Shown here piece after piece: positions 50,451 to 59,854 of a DNA stretch of 64,000 nucleotides; the stretch's first letter is position 1, and each line of letters opens with the position of its first letter. This DNA is from Enterobacter ludwigii (lineage in GTDB: Bacteria; Pseudomonadota; Gammaproteobacteria; Enterobacterales; Enterobacteriaceae). The stretch lies in the NCBI GenBank assembly GCA_900068845.1, contig CEFQ01000005.1:372001-436000 (forward strand). The letters are read 5' to 3'. The translations under genes and the position numbers were made by a program. Below the pieces are notes generated by a model. That model worked only from the letters and a program-made list of their open reading frames with translations, was not told where the DNA came from and did not search any database.

Positions 50451-50620
50451 GTTGAATTCCAGAGAGATCGAATACGGTCATAGTAGCGGAAGGGATGGTG
50501 TAGATAATGGCCTGAAAAAGGATTGGCTCTATGAATAGGATTCATTAATTAGCGGTCGCCATGAATGGCACCCCTACGATGTTGTAGGGTGCGCATTCAT
50601 GCGCACCTGGGTGAATCGTA

Positions 50621-52003
50621 TCAGGAACCCAACGTCAATTTCCTTTGCGGATGCGACGCGGGCAACCGGCTCTCTTTGCCGAAAATCTTCTCGCGCAGCG
50701 TGCCGTCTTTATAGGCCTTTTGCGCCAGACCGCGCTTCTGCAACACCGGCACCACGTGCTCGACCCATTCATCCCACCAGCCGAGCGTGGTGACCGGCAC
50801 CACGTTAAAGCCATCAACACCGGCATCTGCAAATTGCTGCACGCGATCGGCAATCTGCTCGGGTGTACCGGCAAAACGGCCCGGCAGCAACGCGTGCTGG
50901 ATCAGGTATTCACGCCACGTCAGCACGCGGCCCTGGCCGTAATCCGCATCTACCGCAATACGGAATTTGGAGCGCATATGCTGGCTGAACTCTTCGCGAC
51001 GGCTGAGCTCAGTCAGCGGCGTATCAGGATCGATAGTGGCCAGATCGATGCCGGAACCGCCGCTGTAGAACCCTTGCAGCGCGTTGATATCGATATTGTC
51101 GAACAGATATTGCTGCTTACGTTTCGCCTCCTCTTCCGTCGACCCGATTACGGTGGAGAGCATCACCAGCTTCTTCAAATCCTCCGGCTGGCGACCAAAA
51201 TCCACCACATCCTGATTGAGAATGGCGATATCTTTACGCGCGGTGTCCGGCGTTTGTGACGGCAGGAAAGTGACCTCGGCATTGCGGGCGGCAAAGCGGC
51301 GGCCGGCATCCGAGTTCCCCGCCTGGAAGAACACCGGGCTGCGCTGCGGCGACGGCTCTACGATGTGCGGCCCTTCTACCCGATAGCGCTTACCAACGTG
51401 GTTAATCTTGTGGATTTTATCGGCATCAAAGAAGCGATTGGTGGCGGGATCGTGCAGCACCGCGCCCTCTTCCCATGACAGTTCCCACAGTTTGTACGCC
51501 ACATCGAGGTACTCCTGCGCCCATTCGTAGCGCTCGTCGTGCGGCACAATGTCCTGATAACCGTAGTTGCGGAAGCCGTTGGAGAGATACGAGGTGACGA
51601 TGTTCCAGCCAATGCGGCCGCGGGTGAACTCATCCAACGAGGAGATCTGGCGCGCAAACGAGAACGGGTGCGCCTGAATCACGTTGCTGGTCACCACCAG
51701 TCCCAGATTCTCCGTGGCCAGTCCCAGTGCCGAGAGAATGGTGATCGGATCGGGCTCAGGGAACTGCGTACCGGCGCTGATGGTGGTTTTGCCATCGCCA
51801 TATTCAATGTCATACACGCCCACCACATCGGCGATGAACAAAGTATCAAACAGCCCTTTTTCGAGGGTTTTCACCGTTTTCACATAGGCATCAAGCTGGT
51901 TGTAGTTGTACTGCACCTGACCTTCCGGCGTGCGCCAGTAACCGTGACTGTGATGATTGGGGGTGAGATGCAAAAATCCGTTATAAATCAGTTCGCGTGA
52001 CAT
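50621..52003 (-). CDS. FMN-dependent monooxygenase, NtaA/SnaA/DszA family
   Basis: Luciferase-like flavin monooxygenase, 460 aa from the ATG at 52003 (MSRELIYNGFLHLTPNHHSHGY). The TIM barrel holds TLFIADVVGVYDIEYGD, ITILSALGLATENLGLVVTS and GRIGWNIVTSYLSNGFRNYG, all typical of the DszA/NtaA branch. It needs reduced FMN from a separate reductase, which is not in this window. It is the last gene of the peptide-type ABC operon, 19 bases after the ATPase. It probably oxidises the imported compound. Confidence 0.9.
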   Translation of the reverse strand: MSRELIYNGFLHLTPNHHSHGYWRTPEGQVQYNYNQLDAYVKTVKTLEKGLFDTLFIADVVGVYDIEYGDGKTTISAGTQFPEPDPITILSALGLATENLGLVVTSNVIQAHPFSFARQISSLDEFTRGRIGWNIVTSYLSNGFRNYGYQDIVPHDERYEWAQEYLDVAYKLWELSWEEGAVLHDPATNRFFDADKIHKINHVGKRYRVEGPHIVEPSPQRSPVFFQAGNSDAGRRFAARNAEVTFLPSQTPDTARKDIAILNQDVVDFGRQPEDLKKLVMLSTVIGSTEEEAKRKQQYLFDNIDINALQGFYSGGSGIDLATIDPDTPLTELSRREEFSQHMRSKFRIAVDADYGQGRVLTWREYLIQHALLPGRFAGTPEQIADRVQQFADAGVDGFNVVPVTTLGWWDEWVEHVVPVLQKRGLAQKAYKDGTLREKIFGKESRLPASHPQRKLTLGS

Positions 52004-52022
52004 GTTCGCTCCAATAGCAAAG

Positions 52023-53645
52023 TTAGGCAGTTTCCAGCGCGGCCAGACGTGGCAACGCGGCAAGTAACGTTTGGGTATAGGGGTGGCGCGGGCGGTAGAA
52101 CACCTCATCGGCGGTGCCCTGCTCAACCGCCTGGCCGTTTTGCATCACCAGCACGCGATCGCTCATGTGATGGATAACGCCAAGGTCGTGAGAGATAAAC
52201 AGGTAGCTGACGCCAAGCTGCGCCTGCAGATCGCTAAGCAGATCAAGAATTTGCGCCTGAATAGTGACATCCAGCGCCGAGACGGCTTCATCAAGCACAA
52301 TTATTTGCGGATGGGTGGCGATGGCGCGGGCAATCGCCACGCGCTGGCGCTGGCCGCCCGACATGCGCGCCGGCCATTGATTGAGATGTTCCGCGCCAAG
52401 TCCGACCGATTGCAGCAGGCTAATGGCGCGCTCACGCGGTGTCTGCGTAGGCGCATGCCGATCCAGCGCAATCGCATCCAGCAGGATATCGGCCACTCGC
52501 CAGCGTGGATCGAACGAGGAAAGCGGATCCTGATACACCACGGCAATCTGGCGGCGGATGGCGCGTTGATGGGCAGCGGACGTCCGGCTCCACGGCTGAC
52601 CAGCAAATAGCACCTCGCCACTGTCCGGTGATTCCAGCGCCAGCGCGATACGTGACAAGGTGGTTTTACCCGAACCGGACTCGCCGACAATCCCCAGCGT
52701 TTCGCCACGTTTCAAGGTAAAGGAAACGTCATCAACGGCGCTGTGCCCACGAAAACGCTTCACGATATGCCGCGCTTCCAGCAGCACTTCCGTTGATTTC
52801 GCCGCCGCTGGCGCAGGTTCACCGGACGCGTTCCCGGAAAGCCGTTGTCCTTTGGTGTGCTCGCTGGGAATCGCGTTGATCAATCCTTGGGTGTAAGGAT
52901 GTTTCGGTTGCTGCAGCACCTGTTGTGCCGTGCCCGCTTCTACAATTACGCCACCCTGCATTACCAGAATCTGATCGGCAATTTTCGCCACCACCGCCAG
53001 ATCATGGCTAATCAGAATCACGCTGGTGCCGCGATCCAGCATCTGCCGCAACACCTCCAGCACCTGCGCCTGTACCGTCACATCCAGCGCGGTGGTCGGC
53101 TCATCGGCGATCAGCACATCCGGATGCAGCGCAATTGCCGAGGCAATCAATGCGCGCTGGCGCAGGCCGCCAGATAACTCGCCCGGTCGCTGGCGGGCGC
53201 GATAGGCCGCCTGTGGCACGCCGACTTCTTCTAGCAGCGCATGCACTTTCTGCTGGCGGCTGGCCGCGTTACCCCAGCCATGCAGCGCCAGCGCTTCAGC
53301 GATCTCTTTTCCTACCGGACGCAGTGGATCGAGCGACACCAGCGCATCCTGCAAAATGAACCCCACTTTGCTGCCGCGTACGCGTCGCCACCAGCCGTCG
53401 CTGCGCCCGAGCAGCGTCTCGCCATGCAGGCCCAGCGTTTCAGCCTGTACGTGTAATCCGTCACCGGCTAATCCCACCAGCGAACGGGCGGTCACGCTTT
53501 TTCCCGATCCCGATTCGCCCACCAGCGCCAGACATTGGCCGCGAGGCAGCGTAAAGCTGACATTTTTCACAATATGGCGTGGTTGCCCACTTTCGCTGCT
53601 GGCCCAGATATTCAGGCCGCACACATCAATTACATTGCTGCTCAT
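52023..53645 (-). CDS. Fused dipeptide-type ABC transporter ATPase
   Basis: 540 aa with two complete ATPase domains, each with Walker A ([14 protein letters not shown] near residue 40 and [15 protein letters not shown] near 320). The ABC signatures are [12 protein letters not shown] and [12 protein letters not shown], and each half has its Walker B ([24 protein letters not shown]). It corresponds to DppD plus DppF fused, as in GsiA/YejF. The start overlaps the permease stop by one base. Confidence 0.93.
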   Translation of the reverse strand: MSSNVIDVCGLNIWASSESGQPRHIVKNVSFTLPRGQCLALVGESGSGKSVTARSLVGLAGDGLHVQAETLGLHGETLLGRSDGWWRRVRGSKVGFILQDALVSLDPLRPVGKEIAEALALHGWGNAASRQQKVHALLEEVGVPQAAYRARQRPGELSGGLRQRALIASAIALHPDVLIADEPTTALDVTVQAQVLEVLRQMLDRGTSVILISHDLAVVAKIADQILVMQGGVIVEAGTAQQVLQQPKHPYTQGLINAIPSEHTKGQRLSGNASGEPAPAAAKSTEVLLEARHIVKRFRGHSAVDDVSFTLKRGETLGIVGESGSGKTTLSRIALALESPDSGEVLFAGQPWSRTSAAHQRAIRRQIAVVYQDPLSSFDPRWRVADILLDAIALDRHAPTQTPRERAISLLQSVGLGAEHLNQWPARMSGGQRQRVAIARAIATHPQIIVLDEAVSALDVTIQAQILDLLSDLQAQLGVSYLFISHDLGVIHHMSDRVLVMQNGQAVEQGTADEVFYRPRHPYTQTLLAALPRLAALETA

Positions 53646-54502
53646 TAGCGCTTCTCTCCTTCTGCTCGCTGCTGGAGGTAGCGGCCAATTTGCGTAAACG
53701 ACAGCGCCACCAACACAATTGCAATACCCGGCAGCACTTCCAGCCACCATGCAACGGTGACGTTAATTTTTCCCGCTTCAAGCAGCGCGCCCCACTCCGG
53801 CGACGGCGGCACCACGCCTAATCCAAGAAACGACAGACCCGACGCCCACACCACCGATTGCCCGATACCTAACGCCACCAGCGAGAACAGCGGCCGGAAC
53901 ACGTTGGGCGCGATGTGCTTGGTAAACAGCCGCTGCCACGGATGACCCAGCGCGCGCGCCGCTTCGACATAACCGGATTGCTTCACCTGCAACGCCTGCG
54001 CGCGCACCAGCCGCGCATAGCCCGGCGCGGTACCAATGCCGACCGAGATCAGCAAACTGCTGGCGGACGGCCCGAGTAAGGCAACAAACAGCAGCGCTAG
54101 CAGCAAGGTGGGAAACGCCAGCAGGATTTCCAGCAGGCGATTGACCGGTTCCGCCAGCCAGCGCGGCCCGAGCGCGGCGCTAAAGCCGAGTACAATCGCA
54201 CCCAACAGCGCGATCGCCATCGCACCGATACCAATCAGCAACGACTGACGCGTGCCCCAGATAATGCGGCTGTACAGATCGCGTCCGATGTCATCGGTGC
54301 CGAGCCAGTTGGCCCACGATGGCGCTTGCAGGGCGCGATAGAGATCGGTGCTGAAGGGATCGTGGGTCGCCAGTACGCCAGGCGCGATCGCCGCGATAAT
54401 AAAGAACAGCGCCACAATGCCGGAGAGCAGCACCGAAAGTGGCCATTGCCAGCGGGCGCGTGTTGCCTGCGGACCGGCGTACTCCGTGAGATGAGTTGTC
54501 AT
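53645..54502 (-). CDS. ABC transporter permease, DppC type
   Basis: 285 aa, six membrane segments. The cytoplasmic EAA loop reads YVEAARALGHPWQRLFTKHI, and N-terminal DPFSTDLYRALQAPSWANWL and GTDDIGRDLYSRIIWGTR are the DppC/OppC signature. Overlaps the upstream permease by 4 bases. Confidence 0.93.
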   Translation of the reverse strand: MTTHLTEYAGPQATRARWQWPLSVLLSGIVALFFIIAAIAPGVLATHDPFSTDLYRALQAPSWANWLGTDDIGRDLYSRIIWGTRQSLLIGIGAMAIALLGAIVLGFSAALGPRWLAEPVNRLLEILLAFPTLLLALLFVALLGPSASSLLISVGIGTAPGYARLVRAQALQVKQSGYVEAARALGHPWQRLFTKHIAPNVFRPLFSLVALGIGQSVVWASGLSFLGLGVVPPSPEWGALLEAGKINVTVAWWLEVLPGIAIVLVALSFTQIGRYLQQRAEGEKR

Positions 54503-55518
54503 GCGCGACCTCGCAGGCGGGGATCGACGATCAAATAAATCAGGTCAACCACCAGGTTAATAACGATGTAGAGGAAACTAATCAGAATCACGATGCCGGA
54601 AACCAAGGCAAAGTCCTTGTTGCTCACGGCATTGACCAGCACATTGCCGAGCCCCGGTCGGGCGAACACCGCTTCTACCAACACCGCGCCGGACAGCAAA
54701 TTCCCAATCGCCCAGCCGCTCAGCGTGATGGCGGGAATCAAGGCATGGCGTAACACATGGCGCAGTCGCACACCGGCTAAACTCATGCCGCGCGCCCGCG
54801 CCGACAGCACAAACGGCTGCTGCATACTGCGTTCGAATTCTCCGCGAATCGCGTGACCAAGAAAGCCGGCCAGCGGAATCGCCAGCGTGATGGCGGGCAG
54901 CACAGTGCCGAGTACGCTGGTGCCGCCGACCACCGGGAACCAGCGCAGGCCGATGGCGAAAACGATCAACAGCAGAATGCCAATCCAGTACTGCGGCAAT
55001 CCGGCCATGATGGTTTCCACCGCCGAGCCAAACGCCGCCAGACGACGATTGCGCCCGGCGGTAAGCAGCGTCCAGGGAATGGCGATGATCCACGCCAGCA
55101 GCAGCGCGGCTATTGCCAGCGTAAAGGTCGGCAGCAACTGCTCGGCGATGATGTGCACCACCGGGCGCTGCAACTCAAATGAGAAGCCAAAATCAGCGTG
55201 CAGCAGCTGCCAGAGGTAGTGCAGATACTGTTCGGCGATCGGCTTATCGAAACCGTATTGCGCATTGATGGGCGCCAGTTCCGCCGGCGTGCGCTCAATC
55301 ACCTGCCCCGACGTGATGTTCAGCAGGATGGTGGCGCGATCGCCGGGCAGCACCGACAACACCAAAAAGGTCACGGTGATGGTGCCCCACAACACGAACA
55401 GCGCCGCAGCGATACGCAGGCTTACGGTGCGCAGCAGCGTCACCGTGCGGCTACGCGGCGCGGCAACCTTTTCAGTGCATGCGGCGCTCTCCTGCGGCGC
55501 GGACGTTAATTCACTCAT
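54499..55518 (-). CDS. ABC transporter permease, DppB type
   Basis: 339 aa. Six membrane segments; ALFVLWGTITVTFLVLSVLP and the EAA loop region FVLSARARGMSLAGVRLRHV are typical of DppB/OppB. Overlaps the substrate-binding gene stop by 4 bases, so the whole unit is coupled. Confidence 0.93.
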   Translation of the reverse strand: MSELTSAPQESAACTEKVAAPRSRTVTLLRTVSLRIAAALFVLWGTITVTFLVLSVLPGDRATILLNITSGQVIERTPAELAPINAQYGFDKPIAEQYLHYLWQLLHADFGFSFELQRPVVHIIAEQLLPTFTLAIAALLLAWIIAIPWTLLTAGRNRRLAAFGSAVETIMAGLPQYWIGILLLIVFAIGLRWFPVVGGTSVLGTVLPAITLAIPLAGFLGHAIRGEFERSMQQPFVLSARARGMSLAGVRLRHVLRHALIPAITLSGWAIGNLLSGAVLVEAVFARPGLGNVLVNAVSNKDFALVSGIVILISFLYIVINLVVDLIYLIVDPRLRGRA

Positions 55519-57125
55519 AGCTTCTCCTGCACGAAGTACGCATCGTTAAAGTTCAGCAATCCATTGCCCTGATCCTGCCAAAGCCCGCGGATGTGATGGG
55601 CGATGGCGACGTTGTAGGTGAAGTTGTAGCCGCCGATGGCAATCGCCTGATCGTCAAACCACTTTTGCAGCACGTCGAACTTCTGCTGGCGCCGCTGGGG
55701 ATCGGGCTCGCGCTGTGCATCAAGGATTTGCGCTTCCACTTCGGGATGATTGAAAAAGCTGGTGTTGTTGCCGTTGAAGGCGCCGTTCAGCGCGTGGTTG
55801 TAGACGATGTCGAGGATGTTGGGCGACGGCCACACCCAGTAACCAAAGCTGATTTCTTTGTCCGCCGGACGCGAACGCGCCCCGGCAAAACCTTCGGTTT
55901 GCGTCAGCGGGATCAGTTCCAGCTTGATGCCGACGCGTTTGACCTGATCCTGCACCGCCTGCAGCATCAGCGCTCCTTCCTGGTCGATAATCGCCTGGAT
56001 AAACGGCAAGCGCGCATCCAGCGTTTTGCCGTCTTTAGTGCGATAGCCTTGCGCATCACGCCCGGTCCAGCCCGCGTCATCCAGCAACTGATTGGCTTTG
56101 GCGATATTGAGTGAATAGCGATCATCAACATTGAGATAAAGCGGCGTACTTTTACTCAGCGAACCGTTGCCCTCATACGGCACCGCGCCTTTGAACACGG
56201 TTTTGACGATCTGCTTGCGATCCAGCGCGTAAGCAAACGCCTGGCGTACTCGCTGGTCGGTAAACGGCCCGCGCTGCACGTTAAACGAGAACGCCTGCGG
56301 CCGCCCGGTGGCGACATAAGAAAGCGTTTGATAATGCTGTTGCAGCGCCTGCCACTGCGCCGACGGCGGTTGATAAATGACATCCGCACCGCCGCTGACC
56401 AGCGCGCCCCAGCGCGTGGTAGCATCCGGTACGAACTTCCACTCCAGATGCTTAATATACGCCGGGCCGTTGTGGTGCGCGTTTGGCGGTGCCCAGCGAT
56501 AATCGTCGTTGCGCACAAAGCTGATGCCATCGCCGCGTACCCAACGCGCCACTTTCCATGGTCCGGTGCCGACCGGGCGTAAGCACTTCTGCTCGCTGCT
56601 GTTATGCGCCAGCGAATCGGGTGACTGAAATCCGTAATGACCATTTGCCAGCACGTTATAGATTTCAGGATTCGGCTCCGATAAATGCAGCGCCACGGTA
56701 TATTCATCGACCTTGGTAAATCCCGTCATATAAGTAAAACCGTGCCAGCCTATGCCTTTTTGCCACGCCGGATAATTAGCAATAACCGCATCGGCATTAA
56801 ACATATCGCCATCGGTAAATTTAACGTCGTGACGTAAATGAAAAGTAATGGTTTTACGATCGGCGGATTCACGCCAGCTGGCAGCCAGCCACGGACGAAT
56901 CTGTCCGTTGTCATAACTCACCAGATAATCAAAAACCTGACGCGATAAATAGGCTTGCTGCACCCAGCCGCCCCACAAGCACGGCGGCTCCTGTTCATGC
57001 AGATAAACCAGTGTGCCGTCGCTATAACGGGGCGACGCGGTTTGCGCGCTGACGCTTAAGGGCAACGCACAACCTATCGTCGCCAATATCGGTATAAATA
57101 ACCGCTGAAGAGGCTGATATTTCAT
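55515..57125 (-). CDS. ABC transporter substrate-binding protein (peptide/opine family 5)
   Basis: 536 aa from the ATG at 57125; upstream in-frame codons run through the promoter region. A Sec signal peptide ends at VSA-Q near residue 26. Family 5 motifs: FHLRHDVKFTDGDMFNADAV, PVGTGPWKVARWVRGDGISF and VRQAFAYALDRKQIV. It is first in the operon and carries the substrate to the two permeases. With the monooxygenase next door, the ligand may be an organosulfur or amine compound rather than a peptide. Confidence 0.92.
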   Translation of the reverse strand: MKYQPLQRLFIPILATIGCALPLSVSAQTASPRYSDGTLVYLHEQEPPCLWGGWVQQAYLSRQVFDYLVSYDNGQIRPWLAASWRESADRKTITFHLRHDVKFTDGDMFNADAVIANYPAWQKGIGWHGFTYMTGFTKVDEYTVALHLSEPNPEIYNVLANGHYGFQSPDSLAHNSSEQKCLRPVGTGPWKVARWVRGDGISFVRNDDYRWAPPNAHHNGPAYIKHLEWKFVPDATTRWGALVSGGADVIYQPPSAQWQALQQHYQTLSYVATGRPQAFSFNVQRGPFTDQRVRQAFAYALDRKQIVKTVFKGAVPYEGNGSLSKSTPLYLNVDDRYSLNIAKANQLLDDAGWTGRDAQGYRTKDGKTLDARLPFIQAIIDQEGALMLQAVQDQVKRVGIKLELIPLTQTEGFAGARSRPADKEISFGYWVWPSPNILDIVYNHALNGAFNGNNTSFFNHPEVEAQILDAQREPDPQRRQQKFDVLQKWFDDQAIAIGGYNFTYNVAIAHHIRGLWQDQGNGLLNFNDAYFVQEKL

Positions 57126-57428
57126 TTCGCTACATTTTCCCCGGCTAAAGGCCAATAACAGATTTCGCGTGGATCTATTACGCTTGAAATTATATTTTCT
57201 GGAAATTAATGGGTAATTTTCGGAGTAGCGTTTGAATAGAGCACAGATATAAAGCGCGGCAAATAACAATTGTGGCAGTCAATATGCAGAACTGAATTAT
57301 TTGTTCCATATAGTGAAATAACCGCTGATTAGTTATTTGACGAAATAGCTTACGCAGAAAAAGCATTAAATCGCGCCCAATGGCGATGACATAGTAATGA
57401 ACAAATTACTACGCTGGAGAGACGCGTC
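57126..57428. promoter_or_regulatory. Divergent promoter region of the monooxygenase/ABC cluster
   Basis: 303 AT-rich bases with no gene. An inverted repeat AAATAAC-N9-GTTATTT (57316-57338) is a candidate operator for a LysR- or AraC-type regulator encoded elsewhere. GGAGAG precedes the start at 57429. Confidence 0.55.
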
Positions 57429-58664
57429 ATGTCGCACATCGAATCAGGCTGGGGCGCTGGCCCCTCATCCCGTTATGAACAGCTGGCGGAGCGTTTCCGC
57501 CCTGTGTTCCAGAAAATACGCACAGGTGCGATTGCGCGTGAGCTGCAGCGTCAACTGCCGCTGGAGCAAATTGCGTGGCTAAAACAGAGCGGTTTTACAG
57601 CGCTGCGCGTGCCGGAGAGCCATGGCGGCCTGGGGGCAACGCTGCCTGAATTGTTTGCGCTGCTGATTGAGCTCGGCGAGGCGGACTCCAATCTGGTGCA
57701 GTCGATTCGCGGCCATCTCGGCTTTGTGGAAAACGTACTGAACAGCGGCAGCAGCCATTTTCGTGATCAGTGGCTGACGCGGCTTGGACGCGGTGACATC
57801 GTGGGCCCCGCATGGAGTGAGACCGGTGATGCGCGCCAGTCTGAATTCTCCACGCGCATTGAGCGCAGCGGCGAATCCTGGCGGCTCAATGGCCGCAAGT
57901 TTTATACCACCGGTTCACTCTATTCCGACTGGATTGATATCGGCATCACCGATGAAAATGGCAAAGGCGTATCAGTAACGGTTTCGCGCACCGCGGAGGG
58001 CGTGACGGTGCTGGATGACTGGAACGGCTTTGGCCAAACCCTGACCGCCAGCGGCACGGCGATTTTTGCCAACGTGGCGATCGCCGCCGATGACATCAAT
58101 GAAGAGATTCATTTCAGATATTCACCCGCGTTTTATCAGCTGATTCATCTGGCGACGCTGGCCGGCATTGGCCGCGCGCAAAGCGGTGAAGTGGCACAGC
58201 AGGTCGCCGCACGTACGCGTACTTACAGCAACGGTAATGCGCCGCGTGCCGCGCAGGACGCGCAGGTTTTACAGGTGGTGGGACGCCTGCGCGGTGCAGC
58301 CTACAGCAGCGGCGCCATAGTGCTGCACGCCGCCAGAGCGGTGCAACGCGCGTTTAATGCGCACCTGAGCGGCAATCAGGAACAGGAAAATCAGGCGGTG
58401 GCGATGGCCGAGCTGGAGGTGTCGCAGTCGCTGAATGTGGTGAGCGATTTGCTGCTCAATACCAGTTCAACGCTGTTTGATGCGTTAGGTGCATCGGCCA
58501 CGCTGAAGCCATTGGCGCTGGATCGCTTCTGGCGTAACGTGCGCACCCTTTCTTCGCATAATCCGCGCATCTATAAAGATCGCATCGTTGGTGATTTCGC
58601 GGTGAACGGCACCTTGCCGCCCGAGCAGTGGCGCATTGGTGTGGCGGATAAATCTTCCAAATAA
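57429..58664 (+). CDS. Acyl-CoA-dehydrogenase-like flavoprotein (DszC/SfnB-like monooxygenase)
   Basis: 411 aa. It has the acyl-CoA dehydrogenase fold (FTALRVPESHGGLGATLPEL; GPAWSETGDARQSEFSTRI; GRKFYTTGSLYSDWIDIGI). The form is typical of the group that includes dibenzothiophene monooxygenase DszC and SfnB, not of fatty-acid enzymes, since the usual catalytic Glu region is not evident. Divergent from the ABC importer, whose operon ends in a DszA-type enzyme. A two-enzyme oxidation pathway is likely. Confidence 0.85.
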   Translation: MSHIESGWGAGPSSRYEQLAERFRPVFQKIRTGAIARELQRQLPLEQIAWLKQSGFTALRVPESHGGLGATLPELFALLIELGEADSNLVQSIRGHLGFVENVLNSGSSHFRDQWLTRLGRGDIVGPAWSETGDARQSEFSTRIERSGESWRLNGRKFYTTGSLYSDWIDIGITDENGKGVSVTVSRTAEGVTVLDDWNGFGQTLTASGTAIFANVAIAADDINEEIHFRYSPAFYQLIHLATLAGIGRAQSGEVAQQVAARTRTYSNGNAPRAAQDAQVLQVVGRLRGAAYSSGAIVLHAARAVQRAFNAHLSGNQEQENQAVAMAELEVSQSLNVVSDLLLNTSSTLFDALGASATLKPLALDRFWRNVRTLSSHNPRIYKDRIVGDFAVNGTLPPEQWRIGVADKSSK

Positions 58665-58686
58665 TTAATATTAATAACCGCACCTA

Positions 58687-58732
58687 TCCGTAGCGGCGCA
58701 ATTTATTGCGCAATAAATTGCGCCGCTACGGA
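58687..58732. repeat. Dispersed palindromic repeat, copy 3 (perfect 46-bp palindrome)
   Basis: The 23-base arm TCCGTAGCGGCGCAATTTAT plus TGC is followed directly by its exact complement with no spacer. It lies between the DszC-like gene and the GlxA-like regulator. It is the cleanest copy of the family seen at 15325, 40756 and 60890. Confidence 0.93.
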
Positions 58733-58755
58733 TTGTGCACGGTTATCACGCATGC

Positions 58756-58784
58756 GACACTTTGGCTTATTTCGCTAAAGTGTC
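58756..58784. promoter_or_regulatory. Inverted repeat with T-run just upstream of the GlxA-like gene
   Basis: GACACTTTGGC and GCTAAAGTGTC flank a 7-base loop and are followed by six T, ending 5 bases before the start codon. It could be a terminator/attenuator or an operator for autoregulation. Confidence 0.6.
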
Positions 58785-58787
58785 TTT

Positions 58788-58796
58788 TTTACGCCA
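58788..58796 (-). promoter_or_regulatory. TGGCGTAAA motif, copy 1 (overlaps the regulator start codon)
   Basis: TTTACGCCA on the plus strand, its last base being the A of the regulator's ATG. The same 9-mer occurs twice more before the GAPDH gene (59769-59777 and 59795-59803). Confidence 0.55.
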
Positions 58797-59776
58797 TGAA
58801 AACCTTTCTTATTATTGTGCCCGACGGCGGCATGCTGTTTGAATCAGCGGGTATCGCCGATATTCTGATGCGTGCCAATCAGCATCTGCCGGTTGGCACG
58901 GAACAGCAACGCTATCGCGTTAGCCTCGCCACCACCCAATCGCATCAGGTGATCCACGGCCAATCCGGCCTTAACTTGTTGGCCGATATCAAACTGGCAG
59001 ACCTCGATCCGCGCACCGCCTGGGACACCATTATGATTACCGGCCGTGGCGACAGCGCCGATGAAGGCAATATGGTGGTCGATTTCATCAGGCTGGCGGC
59101 ACCCCAAGCGCGCCGCGTAGTTTCGGTGTGTGGCGGCGCGCTGTTGCTGGCCGAAGCCGGCCTGCTGGATGGCCGCCGAGCCACCACGCACTGGCGCTTA
59201 CTCGATACCCTGCAAACGCGCTTTCCGCAGATTCAGGTGGCAGGTGGCCCGCTGTTTATTCAGGACGGTCCGATCTGGACTTCCGGCGGCGTCAGCTCGG
59301 GTTTTGATCTGACGCTGGCGCTGGTGGAAGAGGATTTCGGCTTCAGCGTGGCGCGCGATATTGCGCAGGACATGGTGATGTATCTGCGCCGTCCCGGTGG
59401 GCAGATGCAGTTCAGCCGTTTCCATCTGCAAGCGCCGAGCGGCGTTGGCCCGATTAGCGAGTTACAACGCTGGATCCGCGCCAATCTTGCCGGCGATCTG
59501 TCGGTGGAGAAGCTAGCAGCGCGCGTCGCCATGAGCCCGCGCAATTTCACCCGCGTGTTCACCCGCGAAACCGGTGCGCCGCCCGCACGTTATGTCGCCG
59601 AAGCGCGCCTCGCCGCCGCGCGTGAGCAGTTAGAGCAAAGCAACGACACGCTGGATCGCATCGCGCTGCATACCGGCTTTGGCAGTAGCATCAATTTACG
59701 TCGCTGCTTTGAGCGCCAGCTGCATCTTACGCCGGGCGAATATCGCCAACGCTTCCACTGCAAGAAGTTGGCGTAA
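58796..59776 (+). CDS. GlxA-type transcriptional regulator (DJ-1/PfpI plus AraC domains)
   Basis: 326 aa from the ATG at 58796. The N-terminal DJ-1/PfpI-like domain (about 1-180) has the nucleophile-elbow Cys in RRVVSVCGGALLLAEAG. The C-terminal AraC domain (about 215-320) has two helix-turn-helices, KLAARVAMSPRNFTRVFTRE and LDRIALHTGFGSSINLRRCF. It belongs to the GlxA/FtrA group of activators. A second GAPDH gene follows 78 bases downstream on the same strand and shares a 9-mer motif with the regulator's own start region. Confidence 0.9.
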   Translation: MKTFLIIVPDGGMLFESAGIADILMRANQHLPVGTEQQRYRVSLATTQSHQVIHGQSGLNLLADIKLADLDPRTAWDTIMITGRGDSADEGNMVVDFIRLAAPQARRVVSVCGGALLLAEAGLLDGRRATTHWRLLDTLQTRFPQIQVAGGPLFIQDGPIWTSGGVSSGFDLTLALVEEDFGFSVARDIAQDMVMYLRRPGGQMQFSRFHLQAPSGVGPISELQRWIRANLAGDLSVEKLAARVAMSPRNFTRVFTRETGAPPARYVAEARLAAAREQLEQSNDTLDRIALHTGFGSSINLRRCFERQLHLTPGEYRQRFHCKKLA

Positions 59777-59803
59777 AGTGATCCTTTTTTGGCGTTTACG
59801 CCA
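59769..59803. promoter_or_regulatory. TGGCGTAAA motif cluster before the GAPDH gene
   Basis: TGGCGTAAA at 59769-59777 (overlapping the regulator stop codon) and the perfect palindrome TGGCGTTTACGCCA at 59790-59803, whose minus strand gives TGGCGTAAA again. AraC-type regulators usually bind two such half-sites. Confidence 0.65.
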
Positions 59804-59854
59804 CAGCGCCATCGGCCTACAGTGACTCCAGCATCTTCGGAAAAGGAGTCAATC

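Noticed and set aside
53645-57125. Calling the ABC importer a dipeptide (Dpp) system
   Set aside because: The subunits are of that superfamily, but the operon also encodes a flavin monooxygenase and lies opposite a DszC-like gene, so a non-peptide substrate is more likely.
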